A stretch of DNA of 64,000 nucleotides from Sclerurus mexicanus. Its lineage: Eukaryota; Chordata; Aves; Passeriformes; Furnariidae. Location of the stretch: assembly GCA_013396755.1 (NCBI GenBank), contig VWZF01005804.1, forward strand, positions 798,964 to 862,963, given 5' to 3'. The translations under genes were made by a program, and so were the position numbers. The notes under the pieces were generated by a model. The model was not told the origin of the DNA, ran no database searches, and was given only the letters and a program-made list of their open reading frames with translations. Every line of letters starts with the position of its first letter. The stretch's first letter is position 1. This document shows, in pieces, positions 1 through 12,232 of this stretch.

Positions 1-1227
1 TGTTAAGACCTACACTAATTTCCGTAAAAACGTTATTAAATTATTTGGTACTCATGCACTGGGGTGTACCAGTTGAGAGCAGGAAAAATTATAGAAGAAC
101 GTCTGAAAAAACTCTAGCTAGGTCACATTTAAAGGCAAGTCCTTGTGCACTGCAAAGCATCCAGAACTGAAGAAACAGAGCAGTGTTTCAGATGGGACCT
201 CAAGCTCCCTGACCAACTGCCAGAGCAGCGCCCACACCTGTGCCTGTTCCCACTGCTGTGGATAAAGGCAGGCAAAGGGGGCAAAAAGAGCAGTCATCAC
301 ATAGCAGCTCCCAAGTCATCTTTGAAGCATTTTAAACCTGCATTGCAGGTCAAAGTGTCTTCTATACCAATTCTCTGTAAAAGAAGATGAATAAGGATTA
401 TTTTATTCCTCACTCTCCCACAATTTTCCAGTATTGCCTCCCATTCCTTTGCTGCTGTCTACTCAAATGCCCACACTTGCCTTAGTCCTCCCCTTGCAAG
501 TGCCCAGAATGCTTGGGTAAAACTGGAAACCTGGCAGTAAAGCTCAGATCCTGTGATACCTTACATGGACATGTCTGTAACCCTACTTCTTAAGTTATTA
601 TTCACTTTTAAATCTTAATTGTGGTCAATACAAGTATGGTATAGAGAAGGAAAGGCAGATGAAATTCATCATTATTTAAAATAAAATAGACCATTACAAA
701 TAAATGTGTTCTTTAAAATACGTGATTGTGTTGTGAATTATTTATAGGTAAATATATTACAATATTTAGTTTTATAGGACTTAGTAGACAAAATGTAAAG
801 CATGTGAGCTAAAGAATGATTGCACAATTTTTCATTTCCAAATTTTAAAAAAATAACTAACAATAAAGCTAAATATGACAAACAACCAAAGTTTTGAATT
901 TCCAAAAGATGATGGCATCTCTGAATCAAGTTCACTCCTGGCCCTAATCAGTCATCTTTCCTGCAACAGTATTTTGATAGTTGTGATCCCTTGGGAAAGG
1001 AAGTTGTTAGCCCTATTGTTCAAACATTTGGGAGTACCTTCAAACACACTTCTAAGGCATTTCTGCTTCAAGTAAAACATGATGTCCCTATTATTTAATA
1101 TAATTTGCTAGAAGAATTGCCACCAACTGATGTCACTGTTTACTTTCATAATAAATTTATGAGCATTCATTCCCTTATCAGACCTATGACTAAACACAGA
1201 TCTATAAAATTTTTGCAGTGAAACCCC
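1..1227. other. Intergenic, no gene seen
   Basis: AT-rich sequence with only short chance open frames and no exon-like splice-bounded frame. From synteny the neighbouring tyrosine kinase gene TXK would be expected to the left, but none of its kinase exons is visible here. Confidence 0.6.
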
Positions 1228-1610
1228 AGCTGACAACCAAGTACCACACAGCTGCTCACTTGCTGCCTCCCTACCCTGGTGGGGAAGGGAATCAGAAAGA
1301 AAAATGTGTGGGCTGAGACAAGAACAGGTTAATAATTGAAACAAAGTAAAATGTAACAATAATAGTAACATCAATAGTAATTAAGTGATACAGAGAGACG
1401 AATAAAACCCAAGAGAAACAAGTGATGCACAATACAAGTGATGCTCACCACCTGCTGACTGATGCCCAGCCCACCCCCGGGCAGTGATCAGCAGCCTCCA
1501 GCCAACTCCCTCCAGTTTATACACCGATCATGGTGTTCCATGGTATGAAATACCCCTTAGGCCAATTCAGGTCAGCTGTCCTGGCAATGCTTCCTCTCAG
1601 CTGAAATCAA
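1228..1610. mobile_element. Degraded avian LTR/ERV-type relic
   Basis: The stretch has the layout of a common avian LTR-class repeat: a 'ctgctcactt' and 'ggtggggaagggaatc' block near 1252-1291, an A-rich part, a 'gatgcccagccca' block near 1462, a 'tttataca' TATA-like box near 1516, then the 'ggtatgaaatacccctt' and 'caggtcagctgtcctggc' blocks near 1540-1587. This is recalled from bird genomes, not searched. No open gag/pol frame remains. Borders are approximate and the subfamily is not assigned. Confidence 0.55.
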
Positions 1611-4350
1611 GACACCACCACACTACACAAATCAAGCTCACCATAGTTTATGCCCAGGCAACACAAGTACAAGGCTTCTCAGTAGATCGCTACAAATGCA
1701 AAATTCAGACTGTTTCTGCAATATAAAGTGTGTGGGACCTTTGAATAATATACAAGGCATCTTTCTTAATAGCTCTTGTAGAACCAGTTTTGCCATATAC
1801 AAGTTATTCTGTAATACACTACAGTATAGTGCAGTAAAAAGCAGCTCCATTGTGTTTCTGTAATCAAAGCACTTTGTTTCACTGAGCTGTCCCGTGGTGA
1901 ATATGCACCTATCCTTGATACATGTTGTCTAATCCATGGAGCCAATAATGCTTGACTACCAGGCTTCCACTTCTCAAAAAAATCTTTCTGTTGGCGGCTC
2001 TGGGAAAATTATGAATAGGCTGTTATTACCACTCAGAAAAATTTAACAGCTGCTATCATCAGGCTGACAGTAAACAAATGAAAAAGCACTAGAACATGCT
2101 TCGGAGTCAGTGAAATTGGTGCTTAACTGTCAGCAAGAAAGGTCTACAGGACAAAGGTCAGGTATCTAGAGTGTAATTACTTCCCGGAACAGCGACACCC
2201 ATAAATAAAGACTGAGTAGGCCACCTTAGTCCACATGGCATCTGTGAGCTAAGTTCAAATTCTAACCATATTCAAACCGGCAAAAATGGAGGAACAATGA
2301 GAGCCACCCTTGTCATGGTCCACAAAGAGATCTCAGCTGTTTTTTTAAAACAGAATTTTTTGTAATAAAAATGAGACCTGGAAGAGCGGTAAAGGTTAGA
2401 AAGAGACACTATAACATCCCATACAGGGAAGGTCTGGTCAAAGGCTGTAGGAGTGTCAGCATTTGTAAAAATTTAGCTGATGCTTCCTCACCAAACATCA
2501 GATAACTCGAGCAGGTCTGTATTATGGATGGGAGGAAAAGAGGCAGAAATCCAAGATTCTGTGAGCCAGCATTTAGGATATATTTCTTTTCTATCAAAAA
2601 AGCAGCATTGTTGAAAAACTGTAATGTATTTTCAGAATGTGAAATCACTTCCCTTGTTAAAGTACTCCTGAGCAGCAATGCAGATCAATTATTTGTGTGT
2701 ACAGGTCTGGTGACACCTGTCTCCAGTGCCACTTGGTTTTGAGACCAACTCCCACTTCTCCTGCCCCTTAAAGTTTCACAAACAGGGAGGCCCTGCAGAC
2801 ACTAAGGCATATCATCACCACCACTCCTCCCTCATGCACCACCAGCCTGGATCCTGCTCAGCCTCCCAGTCTTGTTCTGAACCTCAGCATCATTTTAAAA
2901 CCTTCCAGAAAGAAGTTGGCCACGGGAAACCTGCTCTGCTGGAAGGATGTTTCCTAACGCACTCGGCACTTTCATTCTGCAGGAATTTAAATAGTGAGAG
3001 AATGACGTTTACTGGAAGTACGTATTCCTCACCCAGCTCCAGGACACAACTCTGATGAGTAGAGGTTGAAGTTTTGAATCTGTACTCTTTGGGATGAAAA
3101 GTTTTTATAGCATGGCTCTTTCAAGCGTGGCTGGAAAGACAGGTAGAGGAAGATGGGAGAAGAGATTTCTATAGAAATTAATAACTGATATATCTCCTTC
3201 TAAACTCATACAGATTATTTAACCTATTCAAATCTTTTGACCTACCTACATGTAGTCAGTGAAGCTTTGTAATGAACTTAATTGCCCATTAATTTATCCT
3301 GAGGTATGGTAATAATGAGGAGTTGCCAAGATTTGGTTTGTATCAGCATTTAAAAGCCATAATTTGGTTGGCAATGTGTTGTCTCTGAGGTTTCTTTGTT
3401 CTAGTTCTTAATTATTCATCCTACTTACCAAAACACTTCTAATTACTTTATATAATGTCCTTCATTTCACTGCCTGGAAAACCTGACAATTCCCTGAAAT
3501 ATTCTCCATTGAGACTGGCTGTGAGAAAGAGAGGCCTAATACATCAGCTTTGGGTTTTCTTCTCTAGTTTAAAAATACGAATTACACTCTTTTTATTAAT
3601 CCCTTGTTTAAAAACCAGATAATTTAGTACATAATCCATAAATAATTTATTACAAGAGAAATATTAGTATTATTTTACTAAAAAAAATCAAAGTTATTCC
3701 AAATTAATAATGAAATATAAACATTTAAAAAAATAACATCTCTTCCAGCAAATTTTTTTATACAAAAACTTAAAAACAGTAATTTGCCTGTTAACATGAT
3801 AGACTTCCCATACACCATGAAAATAAGCATTAACTTGGTTTTCTGACATTGTAAGAAAATAACATTCTTTTACTAGGAGTTGCTATTTATGTATGAAAGC
3901 AGATAGACAGGTCCAGGAGAAAATAACAGAATTTTTCCTTGGTACAAGTTAATTGACTGCCAGCAGTTGGTATGAAAAGAGTCCAGACCCTTCCCAAAGA
4001 AAGTCTTTAAAAAATGCCAACACACATCCATTCAAGAACTGGACTAGTATCCCTAGTGTTACTTTCTAGTTTTTGATAGTGTCTAAAGCATCATTACAAA
4101 TAATTAATAAGTGAGATGTTTCATGGATGGTTTTCAAAAAAGGAAGTACTGAAACTCTGCACAACACAAACATATGAAGTATCCACAGCAACCCTTTTGT
4201 TCTTACAGCTAAATAATGAGCTTTCTTTGGTGGAATAATTTACTATCCATCCAAACCGTCCTCTTCTACTAGACTTTTTGAACATTAGAGAATATGCAGC
4301 CTGCTTCATGAGGAAGTTCTGCTTGGCTTATAAATCTCAGCTGATTAAAA
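1611..4350. other. Intergenic, no gene seen
   Basis: Mostly AT-rich, with a slightly GC-richer patch at 2690-3060 holding a 109-codon frame that lacks splice sites or family resemblance. An AATAAA on the minus strand (3651-3646) could serve the orphan frame at 4351-4919. Confidence 0.5.
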
Positions 4351-4604
4351 TCAGTATTTAACTGCTGAAGGGCTAGTATCCTCTGGAAAATGGTCTGGAC
4401 TCACTCTTAAAAACCCAATGATAGTAAACATTATCATTTCGATAAGCTCACCAGGACCCATATATCTGACTGCTTTCTTGCTCACTAAGTGGAAAACAAA
4501 GGGGGTTGTAATGAGCAAACCATGCACTGTGTAAGCAGTGAGATAAGGACCAGTGACCACAACTGAGGAGCATACTGTGGTACAGATACCAATCTTCAAG
4601 GCCT
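4351..4604 (-). CDS. Orphan ORF, candidate terminal exon (membrane protein-like)
   Basis: An open frame of 83 codons plus two bases, ending in TGA at 4353-4351 and preceded by an acceptor-like 'acctagcag' on the minus strand. The product is hydrophobic with two likely membrane helices (around VVVTGPYLTAYTVHGLLITT and ELIEMIMFTIIGF) separated by a basic VSKKAVRYMG stretch, and has a polar tail. I do not recognise the family. The spacing G..TTP..H...K..VRY faintly recalls the TMEM70 domain but is too short to claim. It lies about 1.2 kb past the NIPAL1 stop on the same strand, so it may be a separate small gene, an alternative 3' end of NIPAL1, a decayed gene, or chance. Confidence 0.3.
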
Positions 4605-4862
4605 CTGCTAGGTTATCATATTGCTAAACATTTCATAGAGGTGAAAATTAACTTTTAGAAATGATGAAAAGGCCAAACCAAATAGAAGATGTTTTGATTG
4701 TTTCTCACTCTTTGTTTACATCCCATCCTAGTATTTTTAGAAATAGCACATGGACTGTAAAATGGATTCTGTTTATAACAGATTAGAAAATAACAAGACT
4801 GTTTAATTATTAATACAGAATGATACCTTTCCAGAAAATGAGAAATAAAACAAAAAGCTTAC

Positions 4863-4919
4863 CTGGGTTTTGATTAGCAATATTAGGAAAAAGTATAGAA
4901 GTGAAGCCCCTTCTCAAGC
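4863..4919 (-). CDS. Orphan ORF, candidate upstream exon
   Basis: A 57-nt open segment on the minus strand with a good donor (CAG|GTAAGC, GT at 4862-4861) and a weaker acceptor (ttttgag). It reads LRRGFTSILFPNIANQNP after a split first codon. Its end phase (one base) joins in frame to the exon at 4604-4351, forming a Glu codon across the junction. The phase match and donor raise the case above a lone ORF, but no start codon or further upstream exon was found. Confidence 0.25.
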
Positions 4920-4924
4920 CTCAA

Positions 4925-5797
4925 AATAATATAAAACAGAGTAGAAATTCTTAATTGTACATTCTGTTTTTCTTCTGCCTTTGAATACTTTATTCTTTCA
5001 TCTGATATAATTTTTAAGCCAATAGCAAACTGTTTTCAGGCCTCTAATGAATCTTCTTTTTCTTAAACTTGCTCTTAGTTTTGAAACAAAAAGGTACAGC
5101 TACATTCAGGGATTCACAATCCACTCAGGATTCCTTGGGTATAAAAGCTGAGACTTTGCTGTTAAAAAATGGATTTTGAAGGAGACTGGTCACCAAAAAC
5201 TGTATTTGACAAATTTTCTTCATGACATCTATTCAAGGTTCATTGGTAGGTGACCAAAAGTGAAAAAATCTTGCATAAAATTTTATATTAAAGGCTAAAA
5301 GGGTTAAACAACATTTTCTTCATGTTGTGTCTCCAATGAATATCCTTCATGTAGAGTATCTACAAGCTTGCTCGGCAATAAATTATAAAATATAAAGAAA
5401 GCCTGAAATATTAAGGCCATGACCAAGATAAAAGAGTACTTGTCACTTTAGCAAGGATTATCTTTTATCAGTACAAGAAAATTGTGTTTTGCAAATGTGG
5501 CTTACAGACACTAGTAATTTTTTTGTTAAAAATTCTCCAATAGGAGATGCATAAAAAAAGGACAATGTTTTTCATTGCCTAACATACAATCACCATCATG
5601 TTTCTGTCTCTCATATTAATTACTAAACATTTTCATTTCATTCATTACTGCCAACAGCTGATACACAGAGGAGTGGGCCACACTTAACAGGCCTCACAGA
5701 CAATTTTCCAGAGGACTGGAGAAGACCATTCTAGTAGACATGGATGGGCTGAGTCTACAACTCCTTTTTCTTTGATGATGAGCACTGCTTGAGAGTT
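4925..5797 (-). other. NIPAL1: Probable NIPAL1 3' UTR
   Basis: Non-coding, AT-rich sequence downstream of the NIPAL1 stop. It ends near a minus-strand AATAAA at 4994-4989, about 0.8 kb from the stop codon. The true 3' end is inferred, not seen. Confidence 0.5.
4989..4994 (-). terminator. NIPAL1: Candidate poly(A) signal of NIPAL1
   Basis: AATAAA on the minus strand (TTTATT on the plus strand), the best hexamer within 1 kb after the NIPAL1 stop. Other hexamers lie further on (3651-3646). Confidence 0.4.
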
Positions 5798-6402
5798 TCA
5801 TTGACTGAATAATATGTCATCCTCCTCATATGCCAAAGCTGGATCTTCTATGCTCTCTAGTAAAGTGTGACTGGTTTCGTATTTACGGTGTGGTAGCGAT
5901 GGTTCTTTGGCAACAGTGGACATTAAGTGATTCCAGGTGATGTTAGTATTTTTGAAAGCGTGCAACAGGAAAATGCCAATGATGATACTGCAGAAGCCAC
6001 TCAGGGTTGCAATGATATCACCTGGTTGCATACTACTCCACTCCTTAAACAAGATGATGGAGCATGTCACAACTGTCGTAGTGAAACACACATAATAAAT
6101 AGGAGTCACTAGAGATGTATTGAACATGTCCAATGCTTTGTTGAGATAGTTGATCTGCGTGCTGACTGAGAGCACCAAGATGCCCACCAAAATGTAAACC
6201 AATGGATGTCGATAAACTGGCTTCCACTCCAGCATTTGTTTAATGGCAATGCCCAGGCCTTTTACAGCTGAGACAGAGAAGGCACCAATGAGTGAGCAAA
6301 TTAAAATGTAGATCAATATATTTGTCTGACCTCTCTTTGGAGCCACGATAAAAATCAGGACAAGGGCAACAACTGTTAGGAGAACAGCAAATGTAACAAA
6401 CG
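5798..6402 (-). CDS. NIPAL1: NIPAL1 terminal coding exon 6
   Basis: A 605-nt exon with acceptor 'tttctcttttcttacag', ending at TGA 5800-5798. It encodes the last helices (FVTFAVLLTVVALVLIFIVA, APKRGQTNILIYILICSLIG, QINYLNKALDMFNTSLVTPI, GFCSIIIGIFLLHAFK) and a hydrophilic C-terminal tail of about 48 residues. Confidence 0.95.
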
Positions 6403-9400
6403 CTGTAAGAAAGAGAAAAGGGAAGAGTAATGCACATGGGATAAAATGTCCAAGTACATGATCAAAGTTATCCAGAGTCCTGAATACTTCTCTATGAACT
6501 GTAGCATGAATTCACTGCAACTGCATACAGACCTGGATCTTGCAGCTTTCTTTCCATCTCATCTAGTGAGGTGACCTCTTCCTCCTCGGGGGCATGAATA
6601 ACCATGACCGTTGACCCCAAAATGCTCAGTACACAGCCCAGCTTCCCGTGAATATTCAGCTTTTCATTTAAAAAATAGGATGACAATATAGCACTGTTTG
6701 GCAAAACATAAGTAAAAAGGTTCAGCTCCACCAGCAATGGAAGACATTCAAAATCTGTCTGTGTAGCATGACGGTAACTCAAAACCTCATCTGAAACAAT
6801 CAAATTGTAAGGAGTTTTGCAAAAAGGTTGGTCGTGACCAAGAAGGTCAGGTTTTAGGCAGGTTAGCAACCCTCCAGTTTGTAAAGAGTCCAAAGTGCTC
6901 AAGGAACTTCTCATTCCTGATTGCCTGGGCCAGGGGTATGCACTTCTCCACACCTGTATATTAAGCACACAAGCTGTTTTTTTCTTTTAGAAATGGCTTA
7001 AAGTACTTCATTTGCCATTAAACCCAATGCACATGAGTTTTGAAAACTGTTCCTCATCCCTCCCTGAATTCTCCCACGCAGGTACAGTTTCTGCCTGGCT
7101 TGCCAGGACTCCCCAAAAACAGAGAAGGCATGTCTCCCCCTTTGAAGATGACTGACCTGAAGATCTCCAAGGTGTTCAATTTTAACCTAAGAACAATAAC
7201 AGGGCCTAAATGAGACCACCTCATTGACAGGCACATTAGCCTGTTAGAGCACAACCCTGGGCACAAACACAGGCTTAATGGTGTATGGACATGCTCACAA
7301 ATAGTTTTTCAACTCACTGATCAAAATACAGACATTTTTTTCACACAAAGGTAACAAGTTCAATGACATGAAGTTCTCAGGACCTCTCTGTTTCATGAAA
7401 ATTGGACAGATTGCTATCTTTAGCAAATGAGAGGGCAGTAAAACTCAAGCTCTTTTGCAAAGTAGCAGCCAGGCAGTCAGCTAATCTGCACCTACCTAGA
7501 TGCTGATCCCAGCACAACTAGAGGTGACCGAGTTACATTAGTTTTGCCAGGACAGAACGGCCGCAGTTTTAGCAGTTAGACTGATGCAAGCATCTTGTTG
7601 GGGTTTTTGGGGTTTCTTTAATATATAGCCTAGGTTGTTTCAAACACAATGTTTCATACAGTATACTCGCATCTTAAAAAATAAGAGTTTTATATTTAAA
7701 ATACAGTAATTTCATTTTGCCAATAAATTATTTCCCAAAAAGCTTTTTGTAAGCATAGCCCATGTCTTTTCTGCTACTATGGTAGCCACATAAATGTAGG
7801 TGCTTAAATACTTGGAAATTATTTATTTCTTCATACCTAAGAAATAATAAAACTCTGAAGACATTCATGGTTCAATTTTAATTTTGCATATTGAAAAAAA
7901 CCTAAAATTTTCTTTGCTTCTTTTCATAAGGACTTGGAAAAGACAAAACAAACCCAAAAGGTTTACTAAGTGTGCCTTAATATAAAACTATCCTTCTATA
8001 AAAATTAATGTTTTTGAAAGCATTTTAGTCGGGGAACACTGTATTTTCTTTTAAAATTTTGTCACAAGTGAGGGAGAGGATAACAGTTTTTAAGAAAGCT
8101 TCAATTCTTTAGGAAGAGATAAATGACAACCTTCTATCACTGTGCATCAGCAGTATACCTGTATACCTGGTATATGCTGATAAGAAATACTTTACAATAT
8201 AGGTTGAAGGCTCTTGGGAAAGCATTCACTGACCTTTGGAACAAGACCTCTAATTCTGTCTACCCAGAAAACTAATCTCTAAATAAGCAAAGCATCTTTC
8301 CACAAAGGAACATAAAGCATTCTTTGTCCATATTTTCAGTTTTCTTATTAAAATTCCCTAGTTTCAGCCAAAGACCTGTATTTTCCTCTCGTACAGTGAA
8401 TGGTGCATTTGCCAGGGTTTGCTCCCAGTCAGTACTAACCTTATGAGAACACTCAGTGCACCCAAGGGGGTAACTAAGGTTGCAGGTGCAAAGGCATAGG
8501 CAGCAAAGTTTGCAGCTTCTCCTAATCCCACTGTAGAAGAAAGAACATTTGAATCAGCTTGGGAGGGGAGCGGGATATAAAAGGGATATCGTAAATATTT
8601 TATAGGACAGCTATGATAGCAAATATAAAACAAAATACTTTTTCTATACTATATATGCAAATTTTCCTTTCAAAATTAGCTGCACAACATCTTCTGGAAA
8701 TAATAAAGGCTGAAGAAAGTTAAGTACTTTTCTCTTAAGTACTTTTAGACGCTGGAGAGATGCAATCCCATCGCTTTGACAGGATAATAAAGATGGTTAT
8801 TCTGCAAAAAGCTCCAAAGACCAAACGCCGTATTTGAGAGATGGCATATCAGAACAGCTTGTCATGAACATGATTGCACGGATGTTTCTTTTAAGTGCGG
8901 GGAGTGAAAAATCAGAGAATAAATCTCTTTAAAACAATCTGCTTTATGCAGCATTTACATATAGGCTGAGAGGAAAGAAATTACTTACTTGATAGCAGTC
9001 CAGCCCACCAAAGCCATTCCTTCAAATAAGAATATCCACCTTGTCCTGAAAGCAGAAAAAATAACCTCATCTTAGAAGAAAGAAATCACCTTGTTGTAGG
9101 AAAGAAAAGTACAACTTCACATATGCATCTACAAAGTACTGAGAGAGCGTTATCTGGATGTGACATGAAGAATACCTGATTTTGACTGACATTTTATTAA
9201 CCACTCTACTGCTTTGTGACTTGGACTTCTGAAAAACGATATTCAACTAAATATACATGGAGGGAAAGTTCCAAACAAAAATAAAATGCCCATGAAGACT
9301 GCAGGTGAGCTTAAGAAAGGCTTCAAAGTGCTTTCCCAGATCAGATCCAATATTCATACCATCAGCTGCAGTTCAACTCTGCTTTTACTTTAAATTGAAA

Positions 9401-10445
9401 GAAATTAAAAAGAAAAATGCCCCTGCACACATTTATTTTTTTTACATAAAATAGAAGTGTATTGAATATTCAGTTACACAGTTTTTCCAAATAACCAAAT
9501 TCTCTGCAATAAACACAACAAACAAAATAAAAGCTGCTAATGTTATGTATTTAAACCCACACAAAGGGCATTATGAGATTAGTCCAATTGTTCTTTTTTT
9601 AGCTCTTCATCTGTTGACTTTGATGAAGGGATAGTTGTACTAACTGTAGAAACTTGTGTAATAAATATCCTTTCTACAACTCCTTGCACTTAATTAAAAA
9701 CAAAACAAAACAAAAAAAACCACCAAAAATCAAAACAAAACCAACAGCAGACAAAAATAATCCAAACCCACAAAACAAAAAACTAAACCTAGTTACCATA
9801 TTAAGACTTCCCTCCTCAAATGAGGGGGGAAAAAGATGGAAAAAAAAGAGAGTGAAAGACATTTTGAGGGGTAAGATGAATGGAGTATTTTATTTGGTAA
9901 CTAACTCCTGTGAGTGAGGAAATATCATCAGCTCACTAGATTTAATATCCACTGCAGCTCCCATTGCCCTAGGAATTCTGAAATTCTAGTCCCTGTGATC
10001 ACTCACAGAGAAATAATACTGTAAATACTGTATCTCCATCTCTCATCAAGACACGACTTCTGACGACCATAAAAGTACACCAGCTTTAAACACGTAATCT
10101 GTGACTCAGCTTTGATTTTGTCAAGTTATAAGAGGTGTTTGTGTCCCCAGCAGGATCAACACAGGCACCACCACTTACCAGCTCGGGTGACCCCTCTGTC
10201 TGCCAGTTTCAAAAGTCCTTTCTTCTTCAGTATGAAACTAGAACCAATAAAGATACTGGAACCTATGGCCAAAGCCAAGCCAATGTAGAGGTGATACTTG
10301 CTTTCAGCAGGCATGGAAATGCTCCAGTTTGTTTCATTGACAGTCCCGTCCATTGAGGTGAGGAAAGGAGGGTGTGATTCAGACACGTTGATGATCTGGC
10401 ACCATGCTTGGCAGGAGTCACGGCAAGCAACAGAGAGCACAGCAC
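5798..10445 (-). CDS. NIPAL1: NIPAL1, NIPA-like Mg2+ transporter (coding exons 2-6)
   Basis: NIPAL1 belongs to the NIPA family of membrane Mg2+ transporters. Five exons join in phase: 10445-10179, 9045-8989, 8530-8440, 6693-6533, 6402-5798 (1181 nt, about 393 residues), missing only a short N-terminal exon; the human protein is about 410 residues. The protein begins with a lumenal/extracellular segment carrying three N-glycosylation sequons (NVS, NET, NWS), followed by about nine hydrophobic helices. Family landmarks are IGSSFILKKKGLL, YSYLKEWLWWAGLLS, GLGEAANFAAYAFAPATLV, SSYFLNEKLNIHGKLG, APKRGQTNILIYI, QINYLNKALDMFNTSLVTPI and LSGFCSIIIGIFLLHAFK. All introns are GT-AG. The identity is family knowledge plus motif match; the exact start is unresolved (see 14665-14703). 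Confidence 0.93.
6533..6693 (-). CDS. NIPAL1: NIPAL1 coding exon 5
   Basis: A 161-nt exon with acceptor 'tgttttgccaaacag' and donor CAG|GTCTGT. It encodes SSYFLNEKLNIHGKLGCVLS, the helix LGSTVMVIHAP and the acidic loop EEEEVTSLDEMERKLQDP. Confidence 0.92.
6694..8439 (-). other. NIPAL1: NIPAL1 intron 4
   Basis: AT-rich intron. The open frame running upstream from exon 5 to 6968 is unspliced read-through and shows no family similarity. No repeat or nested gene was recognised. Confidence 0.7.
8440..8530 (-). CDS. NIPAL1: NIPAL1 coding exon 4
   Basis: A 91-nt exon with acceptor 'ctttcttctacag' and donor AG|GTTAGT. It encodes GLGEAANFAAYAFAPATLV and TPLGALSVLI, the most conserved part of the NIPA fold. 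Confidence 0.94.
8989..9045 (-). CDS. NIPAL1: NIPAL1 coding exon 3
   Basis: A 57-nt exon with acceptor 'tctgctttcag' and donor A|GTAAGT. It encodes QGGYSYLKEWLWWAGLLS, a highly conserved NIPA-family segment; the split codons give Gly at its start and Met at its end. Confidence 0.93.
9046..10178 (-). other. NIPAL1: NIPAL1 intron 2
   Basis: Intron with an A/C-rich low-complexity run at about 9695-9792. It produces an artefactual Lys/Asn-rich frame on the plus strand. Nothing else was recognised. Confidence 0.7.
9695..9792. repeat. A-rich (CAAAA)-type low-complexity run
   Basis: Irregular repetition of caaaa/ccaaa units inside NIPAL1 intron 2. Confidence 0.7.
10179..10445 (-). CDS. NIPAL1: NIPAL1 coding exon 2
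   Basis: Acceptor 'ctcctcccag' precedes GT GCT GTG; donor is G|GTAAGT. It encodes the N-terminal ectodomain (LSVACRDSCQAWCQ, sequons NVS, NET, NWS) and the first helix ending IGSSFILKKKGLLKLADRG. It begins two bases into a codon, so the missing exon 1 must end with one base of a codon. The unspliced frame runs on upstream to an ATG at 10548, but this passes through the pyrimidine tract and is probably intronic. Confidence 0.92.
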
Positions 10446-12232
10446 CTGGGAGGAGAAAAAAGATAACAAATGATTCATAATCCAGGTACAGCCCTGGAGG
10501 AGCCCTGATCTCTCTCCACTCACTCCTTTTCATGTCTTCCCAGGGCACTTGTCATTTCTAACTGTGCAAATAGCACACAAAATCCACAGAACATACACAA
10601 TGATGCCCCAAGTCATCACTCAAACCTGTAGTTCACAGGTGAATACATTATTTTACATATATATTTTGCACTTCATTGGCTCAGTCAAGCAATTAGGGCA
10701 ATACGAAGGAATGCAATGATAAAATATCATCTTCGATGTAAAATTCTACTTAAAATCTTAAAAGCTAACCTGAAACCTCAAGATGAAAGGGTTCTTTTGT
10801 GTTGTGCAGAGACCACATTCCCAAAACACAAACAATATAGTCAAATCCACGATTTTGGACTTTGCCTCATTACACATCACAGTAATTTTCATCTAACCTC
10901 AACAAGCCCTGGCTGGAGGTAGATCACAGCCCCCAAGGGCCAGTCCCTGCAGCTATCCCTGCAAAAGAATTGCAGAGCCAGGTGATCCTGAGACTGAAGC
11001 TTCACACTCTCAGCCAGCCAGGCATTATCAGCATCACTGTGAGGAGAGTCTGTGGGAATGATGTCACTGTTATCAGCCTAAATGTGTTTTTTAAAGGAAG
11101 AAGAGATACTGCATTTCTAGGAACAAAAGAGGTTGTTATTTTGCCTGGGGAAGCAGGGGACAGGCAGCAAAACTGCAGCAGGACTTATAGCAGACTAGGC
11201 TGACTTCTCACACTAGAGTGCATCAGACAACCAGTGTGCATCAGAGAATCTAGACTGGAATAGCTGTCAAGCACAACTTTCTTGGGGAAAAAAGGTTTAT
11301 TGTGAAGACATGTTAAAATATGAAACAGCTGATGCAGAAGTACAAAAGCTCAGTCCACTGTGATGCATATAAAGTACTGGATGCAACAAATAATTTTGCT
11401 TTCCATGTTTCCCCTGTAATTAAAATTACACATGAAGGATTCATCCTGCTGAGTGGCACCTTACATTCCCTTTCCCCCCCAGTTTTCCCAACTGAGAAAA
11501 ACCACTTGGGGACTTGGTAGAAAAGGATGTGCCTCTGTGTCTGTTCATGTCTTAGCTCTGAAAATATTAATGTAACATCAAAAGTACTTAACTGAATACT
11601 TAAAAATAAGCAGCCCTGGATAGTTCATCCCGTACTGTTTAGCACAAAATATTTAAAATATCAAAGGCCTTAAAAATAGCACATCTTCATTTGCAGCTGG
11701 CAATGCTGATATTAACACTGGGAGATCCCACTCTTTACAAGCAAGGAACTAGAATGTGTACCTGCTCCCAGTTTTCCTGTGCCATTCTGTACAACAAACA
11801 TACTACAGGAGGTTATCCTTTGATTTGCAGGCTGTGCAATCGCATTTCCTTGTTTGCCAAGAGAGTTTCTATATAACAAGAGTTCTTTTGTATTGTTAAG
11901 TCGGACTTCATAAAAATGGTTCCACAAGATCTTAAAGAACTTAATCAATGTGCAATTACTTTTGCATAGTATGTAAAATAGATACTATTCTGCCATCTTA
12001 TCATTATTAGAAATTACAATTGGATAATGTAAAAGAAATGGAATTTGCATCTGCACCTGGAAGTATTTTTAAATCCTAAAGTATTAGCATAGTCTTAGAA
12101 GAAGAAAAATTTGCATATACTTAAGTTTTGACATAATTAGTAAAGAATAAATTACAAAAGAAAATTGTGAAAAGTCCTTTAAGCATAAATGTATTTCCTC
12201 TCAGCTAACAGATATCAGGGCAAGACAAAAAC
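10446..12232 (-). other. NIPAL1: NIPAL1 intron 1, proximal part
   Basis: No exon, RNA gene or recognised repeat. Several 60-80 codon frames on the plus strand lack exon features. Confidence 0.55.

Noticed and set aside
2726..3055. 109-codon plus-strand frame in the left flank
   Set aside because: No splice signals or family resemblance; His/Ser-rich stretch from a local CAC-rich sequence.
10446..10548. Unspliced N-terminal extension of NIPAL1 exon 2 to an in-frame ATG
   Set aside because: It passes through a pyrimidine tract and a good acceptor; the hydrophobic residues come from the T-rich tract. Kept only as a remote alternative start.
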